Shown one piece after another: positions 1 to 11,774 of a DNA stretch of 64,000 nt; position 1 is the first letter of the stretch, and every line of letters starts with the position of its first letter. This stretch comes from Mycobacterium sp. 852013-50091_SCH5140682 (GTDB lineage: Bacteria; Actinomycetota; Actinomycetes; Mycobacteriales; Mycobacteriaceae). The translations under genes were made by a program, and so were the position numbers. The notes below the pieces were generated by a model. The model was given only the letters and a program-made list of their open reading frames with translations, did not search any database and had not been told where the DNA came from. The stretch spans positions 1 through 64,000 of the forward strand of contig NZ_LZTB01000018.1 in assembly GCF_001665685.1 (NCBI RefSeq), written 5' to 3'.

Positions 1-39
1 ATGCGATCGTCGGCAGCGTCAGATGTGTATAAGAGACAG
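1..39 (+). other. Illumina Nextera read-1 adapter (non-genomic)
   Basis: Bases 7-39 match the 33-base Nextera tagmentation read-1 adapter, ending with the 19-base transposase mosaic end (21-39). The preceding six bases (ATGCGA) agree with the last six of the i5 index S522 as I remember it. The genome begins at about base 40. An open frame starting at base 23 lies partly in the adapter and is an artefact. Confidence 0.97.
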
Positions 40-176
40 GTCCGTGTGGACCGGGCGCCTTTTGCTTGCGCGGACAATCAGCCCCGCCAGGCGGTGTAGT
101 GGCGAACGTCACTCTCGCGCGAATCCGCCGCCGGGCCGCCGGTTCGACACCCCGGTTCCGCGCGATGAGAGGTGTC

Positions 177-878
177 TCACAGCCGCCGGGTCAGGGCGTC
201 TGCGGCGGCGAGAAGATCGGCCGCCCAGCGTGCTCCGGGGCGACGGCCCATGCGGTCGATCGGTCCCGACACCGACACCGCCGCGATCACGTTGCCCCGC
301 CCGTCGCGGACCGGTGCCGACACACTCGCCACGCCCGCCTCCCGTTCGGCCGCGCTCTGCGCCCATCCGCGCTTGCGAACCTCGGCCAGTGTGCGGTCGG
401 TGAATTTGGCCGTCGGCAGCACTGCTTGTTGCGTCGCGGCGTCGGCGTAGGCCAGCAGCACCTTGGCGCCCGAGCCGGCCGTCATCGGGAGCTGCGTGCC
501 GACCGGCACGGTGTCACGCAGGCCCGCCGGAGGCTCCAGGGCCACCACACACACCCGGGACAGGCCCTCCCTGCGGTACAGCTGGACGCTCTCGCCGGTG
601 ATTTCGCGGAGCCGGGGCAGTACGGCCGCGCCGGCCGCCAGGAGCGGATCGTTGACGTGGGAGGCCAATTCGGTCAAGGCGGGGCCCAGGCGCCAGCGAC
701 CGTCGCCGTCGCGTGCCAGCATCCGGTGGGTTTCCAGGCCGGCCGCCAGTCGGTGCGCGGTCGCGCGGGGGAGCCCGGTCCGCTCGCACAGTTCGGCCAG
801 CCCACACGGAGACTCGGCCACCGTGTGCAGCACACCCACCGCTTTGTCGAGCACGCCGATGCCGCTATCATTTCTCAC
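177..878 (-). CDS. IclR-family transcriptional regulator next to leuCD (NdgR/LtbR type)
   Basis: A 233-residue protein with the IclR layout: winged helix-turn-helix at about residues 8-60 (recognition helix near RATAHRLAAGL) and an effector-binding domain at about 75-230. It is divergent from leuCD. IclR regulators in this position (NdgR in Streptomyces, LtbR in Corynebacterium) control leucine biosynthesis, so leuCD control is the likely role; this is inferred from family and position. The GTG start at 878 is preceded on the minus strand by TAGTAT and six bases, a leaderless arrangement. Bases 40-176 beyond its 3' end hold no gene I can support. Confidence 0.9.
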   Translation of the reverse strand: MRNDSGIGVLDKAVGVLHTVAESPCGLAELCERTGLPRATAHRLAAGLETHRMLARDGDGRWRLGPALTELASHVNDPLLAAGAAVLPRLREITGESVQLYRREGLSRVCVVALEPPAGLRDTVPVGTQLPMTAGSGAKVLLAYADAATQQAVLPTAKFTDRTLAEVRKRGWAQSAAEREAGVASVSAPVRDGRGNVIAAVSVSGPIDRMGRRPGARWAADLLAAADALTRRL

Positions 879-921
879 AGAGAGATACTAACGTCTCGCA
901 TACTGAGATAGCTACGTGAGA
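871..921. promoter_or_regulatory. TCTC/GAGA palindrome array between iclR and leuC
   Basis: Overlapping inverted repeats of TCTC/GAGA half-sites: 873-883 (TCTC-ACA-GAGA), 882-897 (GAGA-N8-TCTC) and 894-908 (TCTC-N7-GAGA), with a further GAGAT near 917-921. The array covers the predicted -10 (TAGTAT, 885-890 minus strand) and start of the iclR gene. Its placement between an IclR regulator and leuCD suggests an autoregulatory operator; the binding protein is inferred. Confidence 0.5.
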
Positions 922-988
922 TGGCGACTGTAGCTCCCAGCCCGTTGACTGCAGCCCAGCAGTGCCCTGAACGAATCGAGTAGTAGCG

Positions 989-2431
989 ATGGACCAATCG
1001 ACACCGACGTCTGCACAGCCGCGCACCATGGCCGAAAAGGTGTGGGCCGACCACGTTGTGGCCTCCCAGGAGGGAGAGCCCGATCTGATCTACATCGACC
1101 TGCACCTCGTGCACGAGGTCACCAGTCCGCAGGCTTTCGACGGGCTCCGGATGGCCGGGCGTCCGGTGCGGCGGCCGGATCTGACCATCGCCACTGAAGA
1201 TCACAACGTCCCGACGGTCGACATCGACAAGCCGATCGCCGACCCGGTTTCGCGCACCCAGGTCGAGACATTGCGGCGCAACTGTGAGGAATTCGGCATC
1301 CGGCTGCACCCGATGGGCGACGCCGAGCAGGGCATCGTGCACATCATCGGGCCCCAGCTGGGTCTCACCCAGCCCGGTATGACGGTCGTGTGCGGCGACA
1401 GCCACACCTCCACCCACGGCGCGTTCGGTGCGATCGCGATGGGCATCGGCACCTCTGAGGTGGAACACGTGCTGGCCACGCAGACCTTGCCGCTCAAGCC
1501 GTTCAAGACCATGGCGGTCAACGTGGACGGCGTGCTGCCGCCCGGCGTGAGTGCCAAGGACATCATCCTGGCGGTCATCGCCAAGATCGGCACCGGCGGC
1601 GGCCAGGGTCACGTCATCGAATACCGGGGCAGCGCCATCGAATCCCTGTCGATGGAAGGCCGGATGACGATCTGCAACATGAGCATCGAGGCGGGGGCCA
1701 GGGCCGGGATGGTCGCGCCCGACGAGACGACGTTCGAGTTCCTCAAGGGCCGCCCGCACGCCCCGAAGGGTGCGGACTGGGACGCCGCGGTGGCGGCCTG
1801 GAGCCAACTGCGCACCGACGAGGGCGCCGAGTTCGACACCGAGATCTACCTGGACGCCGCGTCGTTGAGCCCGTTCGTGACCTGGGGCACCAACCCCGGC
1901 CAGGGCGTGCCGCTGTCGGCGGCAGTGCCGGATCCGGAGCTGATCGGCGACGACGGCGAGCGTCAGGCCGCGGAAAAGGCTTTGGCCTATATGGATCTTC
2001 GCCCCGGTACGGCGATGCGGGATATCGCCGTGGACACGGTGTTCGTCGGCTCGTGCACCAACGGCCGCATCGAGGACCTGAGGGTGGTGGCCGACGTCCT
2101 GCGCGACCGCAAGGTCGCCGAGGGTGTGCGGATGCTGGTGGTGCCCGGCTCGATGCGGGTCCGCGCCCAGGCCGAATCTGAAGGGCTGGACCAGGTATTC
2201 ATCGCCGCCGGAGCCGAGTGGCGCCAGGCCGGCTGCTCGATGTGTCTCGGCATGAACCCCGATCAGCTCTCGCCGGGGCAGCGCTGCGCCTCGACGTCCA
2301 ACCGCAATTTCGAGGGCCGCCAAGGCAAGGGCGGTCGCACGCACCTGGTGTCGCCTGCCGTCGCCGCCGCCACTGCCGTCCGCGGCACGTTGGCCTCGCC
2401 CGCCGACCTGCCCGCCGCCACCACCCGCTAG
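989..2431 (+). CDS. leuC: 3-isopropylmalate dehydratase large subunit
   Basis: A 480-residue aconitase-superfamily subunit that, with LeuD, isomerises 2-isopropylmalate to 3-isopropylmalate in leucine biosynthesis. The three [4Fe-4S] ligands are visible: C356 in VGSCTNGR and C416/C419 in CSMCLGMNP. Length is normal for the family. ATG 989 has only a weak ribosome-binding site; ATG 1028 (MAEKVWADH) is an in-frame alternative close to where family homology begins. leuD follows after 11 bases, so the two are surely cotranscribed. Confidence 0.97.
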   Translation: MDQSTPTSAQPRTMAEKVWADHVVASQEGEPDLIYIDLHLVHEVTSPQAFDGLRMAGRPVRRPDLTIATEDHNVPTVDIDKPIADPVSRTQVETLRRNCEEFGIRLHPMGDAEQGIVHIIGPQLGLTQPGMTVVCGDSHTSTHGAFGAIAMGIGTSEVEHVLATQTLPLKPFKTMAVNVDGVLPPGVSAKDIILAVIAKIGTGGGQGHVIEYRGSAIESLSMEGRMTICNMSIEAGARAGMVAPDETTFEFLKGRPHAPKGADWDAAVAAWSQLRTDEGAEFDTEIYLDAASLSPFVTWGTNPGQGVPLSAAVPDPELIGDDGERQAAEKALAYMDLRPGTAMRDIAVDTVFVGSCTNGRIEDLRVVADVLRDRKVAEGVRMLVVPGSMRVRAQAESEGLDQVFIAAGAEWRQAGCSMCLGMNPDQLSPGQRCASTSNRNFEGRQGKGGRTHLVSPAVAAATAVRGTLASPADLPAATTR

Positions 2432-2442
2432 AGGAGAAGACG

Positions 2443-3036
2443 ATGGAAGCCTTCAAGACCCACACCGGCATCGGCGTTCCGCTGCGGCGGTCCAATGTCG
2501 ACACCGATCAGATCATTCCGGCGGTCTACCTGAAGCGGGTAACCCGAACGGGTTTCGAGGACGGGTTGTTCGCCGCCTGGCGTTCCGATCCGTCATTCAT
2601 TTTGAATCTCGCACCATTCGACAAAGGCTCGGTATTGGTGGCCGGGCCCGATTTCGGCACCGGATCGTCACGCGAGCACGCCGTCTGGGCGCTGATGGAC
2701 TACGGCTTCCGGGTGGTTATCTCCTCCCGCTTCGCGGACATATTCCGGGGCAATGCGGGCAAAGCCGGGCTATTGGCGGCAGAAGTTTCTCAGGATGATG
2801 TCGAGCTGCTCTGGAAGCTCATCGAGCAGCACCCGGGCTTGGAAATCACTGTGAATCTTCAAGATCGAAATATCTCCGCGGGAACGGTCGTGGTGCCGTT
2901 CAGGATTGACGATTACACCGCCTGGCGACTGCTCGAAGGACTCGACGATATAGGCCTTACGCTGCGGAAACTCTCCGCGATCGAGGCCTATGAGCAGGGC
3001 CGACCGTCCTGGAAGCCACGCACCCTGCAGGGCTGA
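2443..3036 (+). CDS. leuD: 3-isopropylmalate dehydratase small subunit
   Basis: A 197-residue swivel-domain partner of LeuC. The start at ATG 2443 ([14 protein letters not shown]) is fixed by GAGGAG at 2431-2436 with a 6-base spacer; the open frame running in from upstream is an overlap with leuC. The motif [11 protein letters not shown] at about residues 73-83 is the family's substrate-loop signature. No clear terminator follows; hupB starts 203 bases later with its own promoter. Confidence 0.97.
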   Translation: MEAFKTHTGIGVPLRRSNVDTDQIIPAVYLKRVTRTGFEDGLFAAWRSDPSFILNLAPFDKGSVLVAGPDFGTGSSREHAVWALMDYGFRVVISSRFADIFRGNAGKAGLLAAEVSQDDVELLWKLIEQHPGLEITVNLQDRNISAGTVVVPFRIDDYTAWRLLEGLDDIGLTLRKLSAIEAYEQGRPSWKPRTLQG

Positions 3037-3163
3037 TCAGGGGCCTCGGCGACCCGAATTCGCCGCCCACCAAACCGGTTCTGCACCCACCCGACAGGAG
3101 TCCAAGGGGGGCAAGCGGATTGCCGGAATGTTCGCTAGCTACCCCCGAAATTGCGCGTGGCTC

Positions 3164-3222
3164 TTGGAAATCAGTGGTCACAGGGTTTACCGTGTCCACT
3201 AGTCGGTTCAAAGTGGACCACT
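3164..3222 (+). promoter_or_regulatory. hupB promoter and leader hairpins
   Basis: TTGGAA (3164-3169) and TACCGT (3188-3193), 18 bases apart, fit a housekeeping -35/-10 pair. Just after the expected transcript start, GTCCACT (3194-3200) can pair with AGTGGAC (3212-3218). The second arm is also part of an overlapping palindrome AGTGG-A-CCACT (3212-3222). These two structures exclude one another and end seven bases before the GGAGG (3229-3233). Confidence 0.5.
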
Positions 3223-3239
3223 GGTTTCGGAGGTTTTGG

Positions 3240-3857
3240 ATGAACAAAGCGGAGCTCATCGACGTACTCACAACCAAACTGGGCACCGATCGTCGGCAGG
3301 CTACCGCCGCGGTGGAGAACGTTGTCGACACCATCGTGCGCGCGGTGCACAAGGGCGAGAGCGTCACGATCACCGGCTTCGGCGTTTTCGAGCAGCGCCG
3401 CCGCGCAGCCCGTGTGGCGCGCAACCCGCGCACGGGCGAGACCGTGAAGGTCAAGCCCACCTCGGTGCCGGCGTTCCGTCCCGGAGCGCAGTTCAAGGCG
3501 GTTGTCTCTGGCGCACAGCGTCTCCCGGCGGACGGCCCCGCGGTCAAGCGTGGCGTGACCGCCGGCCCCGCCAAGCGCACCGCAGCCAAGAAGGCCCCCG
3601 CCAAGCGGGCCGCCGTCGCCAAGAAGGCCCCGGCCAAGGCCGCTGCCACCAAGGCTCCGGCGAAGAAGGCTCCCGCCAAGAAGGCCGCGACCAAGGCCCC
3701 GGCCAAGAAGGCCGCGACCAAGGCTCCGGCCAAGAAGGCTGCCGCCAAGGCTCCGGCCAAGAAGGCCGCTGCCAAGGCTCCGGCCAAGAAGGCCGCGACC
3801 AAGGCTCCCGCCAAGAAGGCCGCGACCAAGGCCCCGGCCAGGAAGGGCCGCAAGTAG
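3240..3857 (+). CDS. hupB: Nucleoid-associated protein HupB (HU with Lys/Ala tail)
   Basis: A 205-residue protein. Residues 1-90 are a canonical HU fold ([31 protein letters not shown]); residues about 100-205 are a histone-H1-like tail of PAKK/AATK repeats. This two-part form is characteristic of mycobacteria (HupB/Hlp/MDP1) and compacts DNA; the tail is a known target of Lys modification in the family. ATG 3240 is preceded by GGAGG (3229-3233). A perfect hairpin terminator follows. Tail repeat number may vary between strains. Confidence 0.97.
   Translation: MNKAELIDVLTTKLGTDRRQATAAVENVVDTIVRAVHKGESVTITGFGVFEQRRRAARVARNPRTGETVKVKPTSVPAFRPGAQFKAVVSGAQRLPADGPAVKRGVTAGPAKRTAAKKAPAKRAAVAKKAPAKAAATKAPAKKAPAKKAATKAPAKKAATKAPAKKAAAKAPAKKAAAKAPAKKAATKAPAKKAATKAPARKGRK
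3649..3845 (+). repeat. Coding tandem repeats in hupB tail
   Basis: About seven imperfect units of 27-30 bases encode the [10 protein letters not shown] pattern. Units differ mainly in GCGACC versus GCTGCC and CTCCG versus CCCCG. Because the units are near identical, short-read assembly could collapse or expand them. Confidence 0.85.
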
Positions 3858-3868
3858 ATTCCCTGTCA

Positions 3869-3904
3869 GGCACGCCGTGAGCCGCTATGCGCTCACGGCG
3901 TGCC
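3869..3904. terminator. Bidirectional terminator between hupB and mutT1
   Basis: Perfect 14-base stem (GGCACGCCGTGAGC at 3869-3882, complement at 3891-3904) with an 8-base loop, followed by TTTCTGTGT. It lies between the converging ends of hupB (3857) and mutT1 (3921). Confidence 0.85.
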
Positions 3905-3920
3905 TTTCTGTGTGAGGCCG

Positions 3921-4853
3921 TTACTTCTTGGTGGGCAGGGGACTGCAGATGTGGTCGGCGGCCACCAGCCGCCCGTCGACAAGGGACATCACCCAGGTGC
4001 TGCCCTTGCGGTTGCCCGTCGTCTCCGGACGGACGTTGTCCCGTTCGCACCACCGGGCGATGAGATCGGGAATCACCTTGCCCTGCGTGCAGATCACCGG
4101 GGTGCCGGCGCGCGTGGCGATCTCGAGGACCCGGTTGCGGGTCGCCTTATGGTCGCTGGCGTAGGCCTCTTCGGTCAGCGCGGGCTCGTTGTGGATGTCC
4201 ACCTCGAGCTCCTGAGCGAGCGGCTCGATGGTCTGGTGGCACCGCACTCGGTCGGCGGCGTAGAGCGTGCTGGCGTCGAACGACAGCAGCTGGCCGACCA
4301 ACGACTCCGCCTGAGCCCGGCCGTGTTTGTCCAACGGACGAGCCCGGTCGTCGCCGTTGTAGCGCGACCGACTCCCCGCCGTCGCGTGTCGCACGATCAA
4401 CACCGTCTTGGTGTCAGGTGGGTATTTGGCGAAGCGCTGCAACACTTTTCGGTCGTAGGGGTAGTGCAGCTGGTTCATCGCCGCTTCGACCGGGAGCCAG
4501 ATCAACTTGTCCACTTCGGCGTTGGGGGCGAAGTCTCCGCCGGTCGCCTGGGCCACCCAGTACCAGACCCGCTTGGTACCCGGGGGGATCGGGTACGAGA
4601 CCGAGCCGAGCCTGCGGCCGAGCACAGCGGTGTAGCCGGTCTCTTCGTGGATCTCGCGCACCGCGGTCACCGGTTCGGTTTCGCCGGGGTCCACTTTGCC
4701 TTTGGGCAGCGACCAATCGTCGTAGCGCGGCCGGTGGATGAGAGCGACCTCGACAGCTGCCCTGTCGGCGGTCAGATCGCCGCTGCGCCGCCAGAGCACC
4801 GCACCGGCAGCGGGCACGACCTTTTTCTCGGCGGTCGTGTTGTTGTTCGACAC
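3921..4853 (-). CDS. mutT1: MutT1: Nudix hydrolase fused to histidine-phosphatase domain
   Basis: A 310-residue protein. The Nudix box spans residues 52-74 (GKVDPGETE ... REIHEETGY). From about residue 152 there is a histidine-phosphatase-like domain with the RHA motif at H159. Mycobacterial MutT1 (Rv2985 type) removes 8-oxo-dGTP and 8-oxo-GTP and cleaves diadenosine polyphosphates, protecting against oxidative mutagenesis; function is taken from the family. The start is GTG 4853 with GGAG about 10 bases upstream. It follows ppk on the same strand. Confidence 0.94.
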   Translation of the reverse strand: MSNNNTTAEKKVVPAAGAVLWRRSGDLTADRAAVEVALIHRPRYDDWSLPKGKVDPGETEPVTAVREIHEETGYTAVLGRRLGSVSYPIPPGTKRVWYWVAQATGGDFAPNAEVDKLIWLPVEAAMNQLHYPYDRKVLQRFAKYPPDTKTVLIVRHATAGSRSRYNGDDRARPLDKHGRAQAESLVGQLLSFDASTLYAADRVRCHQTIEPLAQELEVDIHNEPALTEEAYASDHKATRNRVLEIATRAGTPVICTQGKVIPDLIARWCERDNVRPETTGNRKGSTWVMSLVDGRLVAADHICSPLPTKK

Positions 4854-4908
4854 CTCAACTCCTGCAGGTCATTCTCCGGTGCCGCTGCTGGCCCGTACCC
4901 CGACCCGA

Positions 4909-7119
4909 TCAGCGCTGTCGGTGACGTTCCATCAGCGACACCTGGTGGTCGCGTACCGTCTGGCCTTCCTGCGGCAGCGCGGTCCAATGGCCGTCGTGCT
5001 GCAGTTCCCAGCACCGGGTGGCGGGGTCCATGGCGGATTCGAAAACATCGTTCAGTTGCGCGGTGAGTCGCGGGTCCTTCACCTGAGCCATGACCTCGAC
5101 ACGCCGGTCGAGATTACGATGCATCATGTCGGCGCTACCGATCCAGAACTCGTCGATGGCGCGGAAATGAATAATCCGCGAGTGTTCCAGGAAGCGGCCG
5201 AGGATCGACCGCACCGTGACGTTCTCGGAATAGCCGGCACCCCCCGGCCGCAGCGCGCAGATGCCGCGCACCACGATGTCGACGGGAACGCCTGCCTGCG
5301 ACGCCCGGTACAACGCGTCGATCACCTGCTCATCGACCAATGCATTGGCCTTCATACGAATTCCGGAAGGCGCACCGTCCAGGTGGGCAGCGATCTCCCG
5401 GTCGATCCGCTCGACGATGCCCTTGCGCACGCCGCGCGGAGCCACCAGCAGGTTGCGGTAGGAATCCTTGCGCGAGTAGCCGGTCAGGGAATTGAACAGA
5501 TCCGTCAGATCGGCGCCGATATCGGGGTCGGCCGTCAACAGGCCCACATCCTCATACAGGCGAGCGGTTTTCGGGTTGTAGTTACCCGTCCCGATATGGC
5601 AGTAGCGGCGAATGGTCGAGCCTTCGCGGCGCACCACCAGGCAGGTCTTGCAGTGCGTCTTGAGTCCGATGAGGCCGTAGACCACGTGCACGCCCGCCTG
5701 TTCCAGTGCGCGCGCCCACTTGATGTTGGCCTGCTCGTCGAACCGGGCCTTGATCTCCACCAACGCGACGACCTGCTTGCCTGCCTCGGCCGCGTCGATG
5801 AGTGCGTTGACGATCGGGGAGTCGCCCGACGTGCGGTAAAGCGTCTGCTTGATAGCCAGCACATTCGGATCGGCGGCGGCTTGTTCGATGAAGCGCTGCA
5901 CGGTCGTTGAGAACGAGTCGTACGGATGATGCACCAGGACATCGCCGTCGCGCAGCGTCGAGAAGATGCTCTTGGGCGTCTCCCGCTCGCCGAAAGCCGG
6001 TGGCGTCGCGGGCACGAACGGCGGGTCTTTGAGGTCGGGGCGGTCGACACCGTAGATCTGCCACACCGACGACAGGTCGAGCAGCCCCGGCACCTGGATC
6101 ACGTCGCCGGGGTCGACGTCGAGTTCGCGCAACAACAACTCCAGCATGTTGTCGGTCATGTCGTCGGCGACTTCGAGACGGACCGGCTTGCCGAAGCGGC
6201 GGCGGGCAAGTTCGCGTTCCAGTGCCTGCAGCAGATCCTCGTCGCGGTCCTCTTCGACCTCGAAGTCCGCGTTGCGGGTGATCCGGAAGGCATGGTGTTC
6301 CACGACTTCCAGGCCGGGGAACAACACCGGCAGAAACGCGGCGATAAGCGCTTCCATCGGCAGGAATCGCAGGACCTGCGACCCGTCGGCCGGTGGGGGC
6401 AGTTGCACGAAGCGGTCGACGTTGTCGGGCACCTTGATTCGGGCGAAGTGCTGGCCGCCGTCGTCGGGATGGCGGACGGTGATCGCCAGGTTGAGGCTCA
6501 GCCCACTGACGAACGGGAAGGGATGTGCGGGGTCGACCGCGAGCGGCGTCAGCACCGGAAACACTTGCTCGTGGAAGTAGGTGGAGAGCTTGTCGCGTTC
6601 GGCGGGGCTGAGTTCGGCCCACGTGACGATGACGACGCCTTCTTCGGCGAGCTGTGGGCGTACCGAGTTGAGGAAGACCGCGGCGTGCCGGCTGGCGATC
6701 TGCTGGGTGCGCTCGTTGATCCGGCGGAGTTGCTCGCGGGGGGACAACCCGTCGGCCGAGCGCACCGACAACCCCATCTCGTCACGGCGTTTCAGACCGG
6801 CGACCCGGACCATGTAGAACTCATCGAGATTCGACGAGAAGATGGCGAGGAACTTCAAGCGTTCCAACAGGGGCAGCGATTGATCGGCCGCCAGCGCGAG
6901 CACGCGAGCGTTGAAGTCCAGCCAGCTCAGTTCCCGGTTGAGATAGCGGTCCTCGGGCAGCGCGCTGTCGACGGCGGGAGACGTGGCCGCCGGCGGCGCC
7001 CCAGGTGTCGCATCGGCACCGGCTGACGGCTCCGACCCGTTCGAGGTGTCGCCGCGATCGGTGTCGTCGGCCCGAACGGTCGGCTCGGCTTCGGTGGCTT
7101 CGCTCACCCGTCCGATCAT
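4909..7119 (-). CDS. ppk: Polyphosphate kinase 1
   Basis: A 736-residue PPK1 that reversibly makes polyphosphate from ATP. The N-terminal 55 residues are low-complexity Ala/Thr/Pro. The N-domain signature ([17 protein letters not shown]) starts at about residue 58. The phospholipase-D-like catalytic domains carry H489 (LKTHCKT) and H508 ([12 protein letters not shown]), corresponding to the phospho-accepting histidines of the E. coli enzyme. Start ATG 7119; GTG 7107 (MSEATEAEP) is possible. The fbiD stop lies 22 bases upstream, so the two may be cotranscribed. Confidence 0.97.
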   Translation of the reverse strand: MIGRVSEATEAEPTVRADDTDRGDTSNGSEPSAGADATPGAPPAATSPAVDSALPEDRYLNRELSWLDFNARVLALAADQSLPLLERLKFLAIFSSNLDEFYMVRVAGLKRRDEMGLSVRSADGLSPREQLRRINERTQQIASRHAAVFLNSVRPQLAEEGVVIVTWAELSPAERDKLSTYFHEQVFPVLTPLAVDPAHPFPFVSGLSLNLAITVRHPDDGGQHFARIKVPDNVDRFVQLPPPADGSQVLRFLPMEALIAAFLPVLFPGLEVVEHHAFRITRNADFEVEEDRDEDLLQALERELARRRFGKPVRLEVADDMTDNMLELLLRELDVDPGDVIQVPGLLDLSSVWQIYGVDRPDLKDPPFVPATPPAFGERETPKSIFSTLRDGDVLVHHPYDSFSTTVQRFIEQAAADPNVLAIKQTLYRTSGDSPIVNALIDAAEAGKQVVALVEIKARFDEQANIKWARALEQAGVHVVYGLIGLKTHCKTCLVVRREGSTIRRYCHIGTGNYNPKTARLYEDVGLLTADPDIGADLTDLFNSLTGYSRKDSYRNLLVAPRGVRKGIVERIDREIAAHLDGAPSGIRMKANALVDEQVIDALYRASQAGVPVDIVVRGICALRPGGAGYSENVTVRSILGRFLEHSRIIHFRAIDEFWIGSADMMHRNLDRRVEVMAQVKDPRLTAQLNDVFESAMDPATRCWELQHDGHWTALPQEGQTVRDHQVSLMERHRQR

Positions 7120-7141
7120 TCCCTATCCGCCAGCCGTACGG

Positions 7142-8868
<1,727 letters not shown>

Positions 8869-8870
8869 AG

Positions 8871-9977
8871 ATGATCGAAGGCACGTACGGCGATTCCACC
8901 CGCACCGTCAAAGCCGTTGGGTCCGAATCGGTTCCGGGCGTACCGGTGGCGCCGATGCCCGTTCCCGCGTCGACCTATCACCTGTCGCCCGACGAGACCG
9001 AGCCGCTGGACAGCTACGGGCGCAGTTCCAACCCGTCGTGGCGGCAGCTGGAAACCGCGCTGGCCGAACTCGAAGGCGCTTCCGCCGCGCTGACTTTCGG
9101 ATCCGGCATGGCGGCCATTACATCGGTGCTCCGCGTCCTGACCAAGCCGGGCTCGACGCTGGTCGTACCCGCCGACGGCTACTACCAGGTTCGCCGGTAC
9201 GCATCGGAATACCTTGCCCCGCAGGGAGTTACCGTCATCGAAGCCGGTGCGGGCGAGATCTGCCAAGCCGCGTCCAACGCAGACGTTGTGCTGGCCGAAA
9301 CACCGGCCAATCCCGCGCTGGACGTCGTCGACCTGCATCGCCTGGCGCTGACCTGCCGGGGCCGCGGCGCCACACTCGTCGTCGACAACACCACCGCGAC
9401 CCCGCTGGGCCAGCAACCGTTGTCGCTCGGCGCGGATCTGGTCGTGGCCAGCGCCACCAAATCGCTGTCGGGCCACAGCGATCTCATCGCCGGCTACGTC
9501 GCGGGAAGCCAGCCCGAGCTGATGTCCGCGGTGGAACGCGACCGGCTCCTGGCCGGGCCGATTCTGGGAGCGTTCGAGGCCTGGCTCGTCCTGCGCAGCC
9601 TTGGCAGCGCCGGACTGCGCTTCGAGCGACAGTGCCAGAACGCGCAAGCGCTCGCGGTGATGCTGCGCAATCACCCGGCCGTGCGATCGGTGCGCTACCC
9701 GGGCCTGCCCGAAGACCCCTCGCACGATCTGGCTGCCGCACAGATGCAGCGGTTCGGGGGTTTGGTGTCGATCGAACTGGCCGACGCCGCGGCGGTGCAT
9801 GCGCTGGTCGAGCGCAGTGCCCTGCTCATCGCCTCGACCAGCTTCGGCGGGATCCACACTTCGGTCGACCGACGTGCCCGCTGGGGCGATCCGGTCCCGG
9901 CCGGGTTCGCCCGGATATCGGCAGGCATCGAGGACACCGACGATCTGATCGCCGACGTCAGTGCGGCGCTGAGTTAG
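8871..9977 (+). CDS. Cys/Met-metabolism PLP enzyme (cystathionine gamma-synthase/lyase family)
   Basis: A 368-residue fold-type-I PLP enzyme. K197 in SATKSLSGHSD is the predicted Schiff-base lysine; D172 in VVDNTTATP contacts the pyridine nitrogen; YGRSSNPS near residue 50 is the family's phosphate-binding loop. Whether it is a gamma-synthase, gamma-lyase or methionine gamma-lyase cannot be decided here. Start ATG 8871 lies two bases after the gpsA stop; the upstream open-frame extension overlaps gpsA and is rejected. Confidence 0.9.
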   Translation: MIEGTYGDSTRTVKAVGSESVPGVPVAPMPVPASTYHLSPDETEPLDSYGRSSNPSWRQLETALAELEGASAALTFGSGMAAITSVLRVLTKPGSTLVVPADGYYQVRRYASEYLAPQGVTVIEAGAGEICQAASNADVVLAETPANPALDVVDLHRLALTCRGRGATLVVDNTTATPLGQQPLSLGADLVVASATKSLSGHSDLIAGYVAGSQPELMSAVERDRLLAGPILGAFEAWLVLRSLGSAGLRFERQCQNAQALAVMLRNHPAVRSVRYPGLPEDPSHDLAAAQMQRFGGLVSIELADAAAVHALVERSALLIASTSFGGIHTSVDRRARWGDPVPAGFARISAGIEDTDDLIADVSAALS

Positions 9978-10024
9978 AAACCGCAGGTCAGGACGCGCTG
10001 AAGGTTGAGGTCCGCCCAGGGCGG

Positions 10025-10039
10025 TAGCCTCTCTAGGTT
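10025..10039 (+). promoter_or_regulatory. -10 region of ddlA (leaderless type)
   Basis: TAGCCT at 10025-10030 lies nine bases before GTG 10040. A second TANNNT, TAGGTT (10034-10039), abuts the start codon and is too close to act as its -10. Confidence 0.45.
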
Positions 10040-11161
10040 GTGACTGTCCGCAATCAGCCCGGATCCCGGATCCGCGTCGCCGTCGTGTACGGCGGACGCA
10101 GCTCCGAACATGCGATTTCCTGCGTGTCGGCGGGCAGTATTCTGCGCAACCTCGACCCAGAACGTTTCGAGGTGGTCGCCGTCGGAATTACGCCCGAGGG
10201 CTCCTGGATGCTCACCGACGGCAGGCCGGAGACCCTGGCCATCACCGACGGTCAGCTGCCCGGCGTCACCGACACCTCCGGCACCGCCCTGGCGCTGCCC
10301 GCAGACCCGCGGCGTAGCGGTCAGCTGCTCTCGTTGGGCTCCGGGCCAGGACAGGTGCTCGCGTCGGTCGACGTCGTGTTCCCCGTGCTGCACGGGCCTT
10401 ACGGCGAGGACGGCACCATCCAGGGCCTGCTCGAGCTGGCCGGGGTGCCGTATGTCGGCTCGGGTGTGTTCTCCAGTGCCGCCGGCATGGACAAGGAATT
10501 CACCAAGAAGCTGCTGGCAGCCGAGGGCCTGCCGATCGGCGACCATGTCGTGCTGCGGCCCAAGGACGCCACCGTGGATCTCGAGCAGCGCGAGCGGCTC
10601 GGGCTGCCGGTGTTCGTCAAGCCCTCCCGCGGTGGATCCTCGATCGGGGTGAGTCGCGTGACGGCATGGGACGAGCTGCCCGCCGCCATCGAGCTGGCCC
10701 GCCGCCATGACCCGAAGGTCATCGTCGAAGCCGCGATCCCGGGCCGCGAACTGGAATGCGGTGTGCTCGAATTCCCTGATGGCTCAGTCGAAGCCAGCAC
10801 AGTGGGGGAGATCCGCGTGGCCGGCGTGAAGGGGCGCGAGGACGGCTTCTACGACTTCGCCACCAAGTATCTCGTCGATGCCGCCGAACTGGACGTGCCC
10901 GCCAAGATCGAGGACGACACCGCGGAGGCGATCCGTAGTCTCGCGGTACGGGCATTCACCGCGCTCGACGGCCAGGGCCTGGCGCGTGTCGACTTCTTCC
11001 TCACCGACGACGGTCCGGTGATCAATGAGATCAACACCATGCCCGGGTTCACCACGATCTCGATGTTCCCCCGCATGTGGGCTGCCAGCGGCGTCGACTA
11101 TCCGACGCTGCTCGCGGCCATGGTCGACACGGCACTCGCCCGCGGCACCGGCCTGCGCTGA
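10040..11161 (+). CDS. ddlA: D-alanine--D-alanine ligase
   Basis: A 373-residue ATP-grasp ligase making the D-Ala-D-Ala dipeptide for peptidoglycan. Visible motifs: [13 protein letters not shown] (N-terminal substrate loop), [30 protein letters not shown] (ATP-binding loop) and [17 protein letters not shown] (metal-binding C-terminus). This is the target of D-cycloserine in mycobacteria. The GTG start fits both homologue length and the upstream -10. Confidence 0.97.
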   Translation: MTVRNQPGSRIRVAVVYGGRSSEHAISCVSAGSILRNLDPERFEVVAVGITPEGSWMLTDGRPETLAITDGQLPGVTDTSGTALALPADPRRSGQLLSLGSGPGQVLASVDVVFPVLHGPYGEDGTIQGLLELAGVPYVGSGVFSSAAGMDKEFTKKLLAAEGLPIGDHVVLRPKDATVDLEQRERLGLPVFVKPSRGGSSIGVSRVTAWDELPAAIELARRHDPKVIVEAAIPGRELECGVLEFPDGSVEASTVGEIRVAGVKGREDGFYDFATKYLVDAAELDVPAKIEDDTAEAIRSLAVRAFTALDGQGLARVDFFLTDDGPVINEINTMPGFTTISMFPRMWAASGVDYPTLLAAMVDTALARGTGLR

Positions 11162-11179
11162 GTCAACGCCCCTTGAAGT

Positions 11180-11764
11180 TCAGCGCGCCGGCCCCGGATC
11201 CGGCGGGCGGGCCGGCATGGTGCGGGTGATCTGCGCCGAGATCAGCTGAATCGGTGTCGGCCCAGAACCTGCGGGCAACGTCAGTGCGACGTAGACGGGC
11301 CGGTCGACGGCGTACCAGGTGCTCCGAGCCTGGTCGGGCGTGCCCGCAGGCGCTGCCCCAGGCGCCGCCCCCTCATCTCCCACGCGGAACCACTGCACGT
11401 CGTCGACCAGCTGCAGGGGCGTGCCCACGACGAAATCGCCAGGGCGTTCCAGGCCGCAGCGCAGGATGACCGGTTCGGTGCCGGATTCGCCCTGCCACGC
11501 GGCGGTACCCGCCGGGGTGGGCTCGACAGTGGGCGCGCGCAGGAAATCGCCCAGCTGCTCTGGCAGACCGTTGAGCAGGGCTCCGCATTCGGGACTTTGC
11601 GCCTGTGGGGCCGGAACCGAGGAGATCGCCACCGGTGGGTGGTCCGGGGACTGCTGGCGCGCCGCCGCGATCCCCAGCACGGTGATCAACACCGACACCG
11701 CCACCACAATCGCCGCTATGAGCAGTGCGCGAGGTGGGCCGTCGGTGGTCTGCGGGTCGGTCAC
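11180..11764 (-). CDS. DUF3515-family membrane-anchored protein
   Basis: A 194-residue protein with one N-terminal membrane segment (about residues 13-33) and an exported domain with two cysteines (PECGALL, LRCGLER). It belongs to the actinobacterial DUF3515 family found beside ddl/thiL; no biochemical role is known to me. Converges with ddlA 18 bases away, with no obvious terminator. Start GTG 11764. Confidence 0.8.
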   Translation of the reverse strand: MTDPQTTDGPPRALLIAAIVVAVSVLITVLGIAAARQQSPDHPPVAISSVPAPQAQSPECGALLNGLPEQLGDFLRAPTVEPTPAGTAAWQGESGTEPVILRCGLERPGDFVVGTPLQLVDDVQWFRVGDEGAAPGAAPAGTPDQARSTWYAVDRPVYVALTLPAGSGPTPIQLISAQITRTMPARPPDPGPAR

Positions 11765-11774
11765 GCAGCCAACT

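Noticed and set aside
141..160. Possible tRNA fragment (GGTTCGAC followed by GC-rich bases)
   Set aside because: Resembles a T-loop but no acceptor stem, anticodon arm or D-arm can be built around it.
23..403. Open frame starting in the first 40 bases
   Set aside because: It begins inside the sequencing adapter and continues antisense to the iclR gene.
875..2344. 489-codon open frame antisense to leuC
   Set aside because: High-GC shadow of leuC; His/Arg-rich composition, no family resemblance, and no independent start signal. The same applies to the long antisense frames over ppk, pyc, smc, xdhB and others.
3649..3845. CRISPR or mobile repeat array
   Set aside because: The repeats are coding, in frame, without spacers, and form the Lys/Ala tail of HupB.
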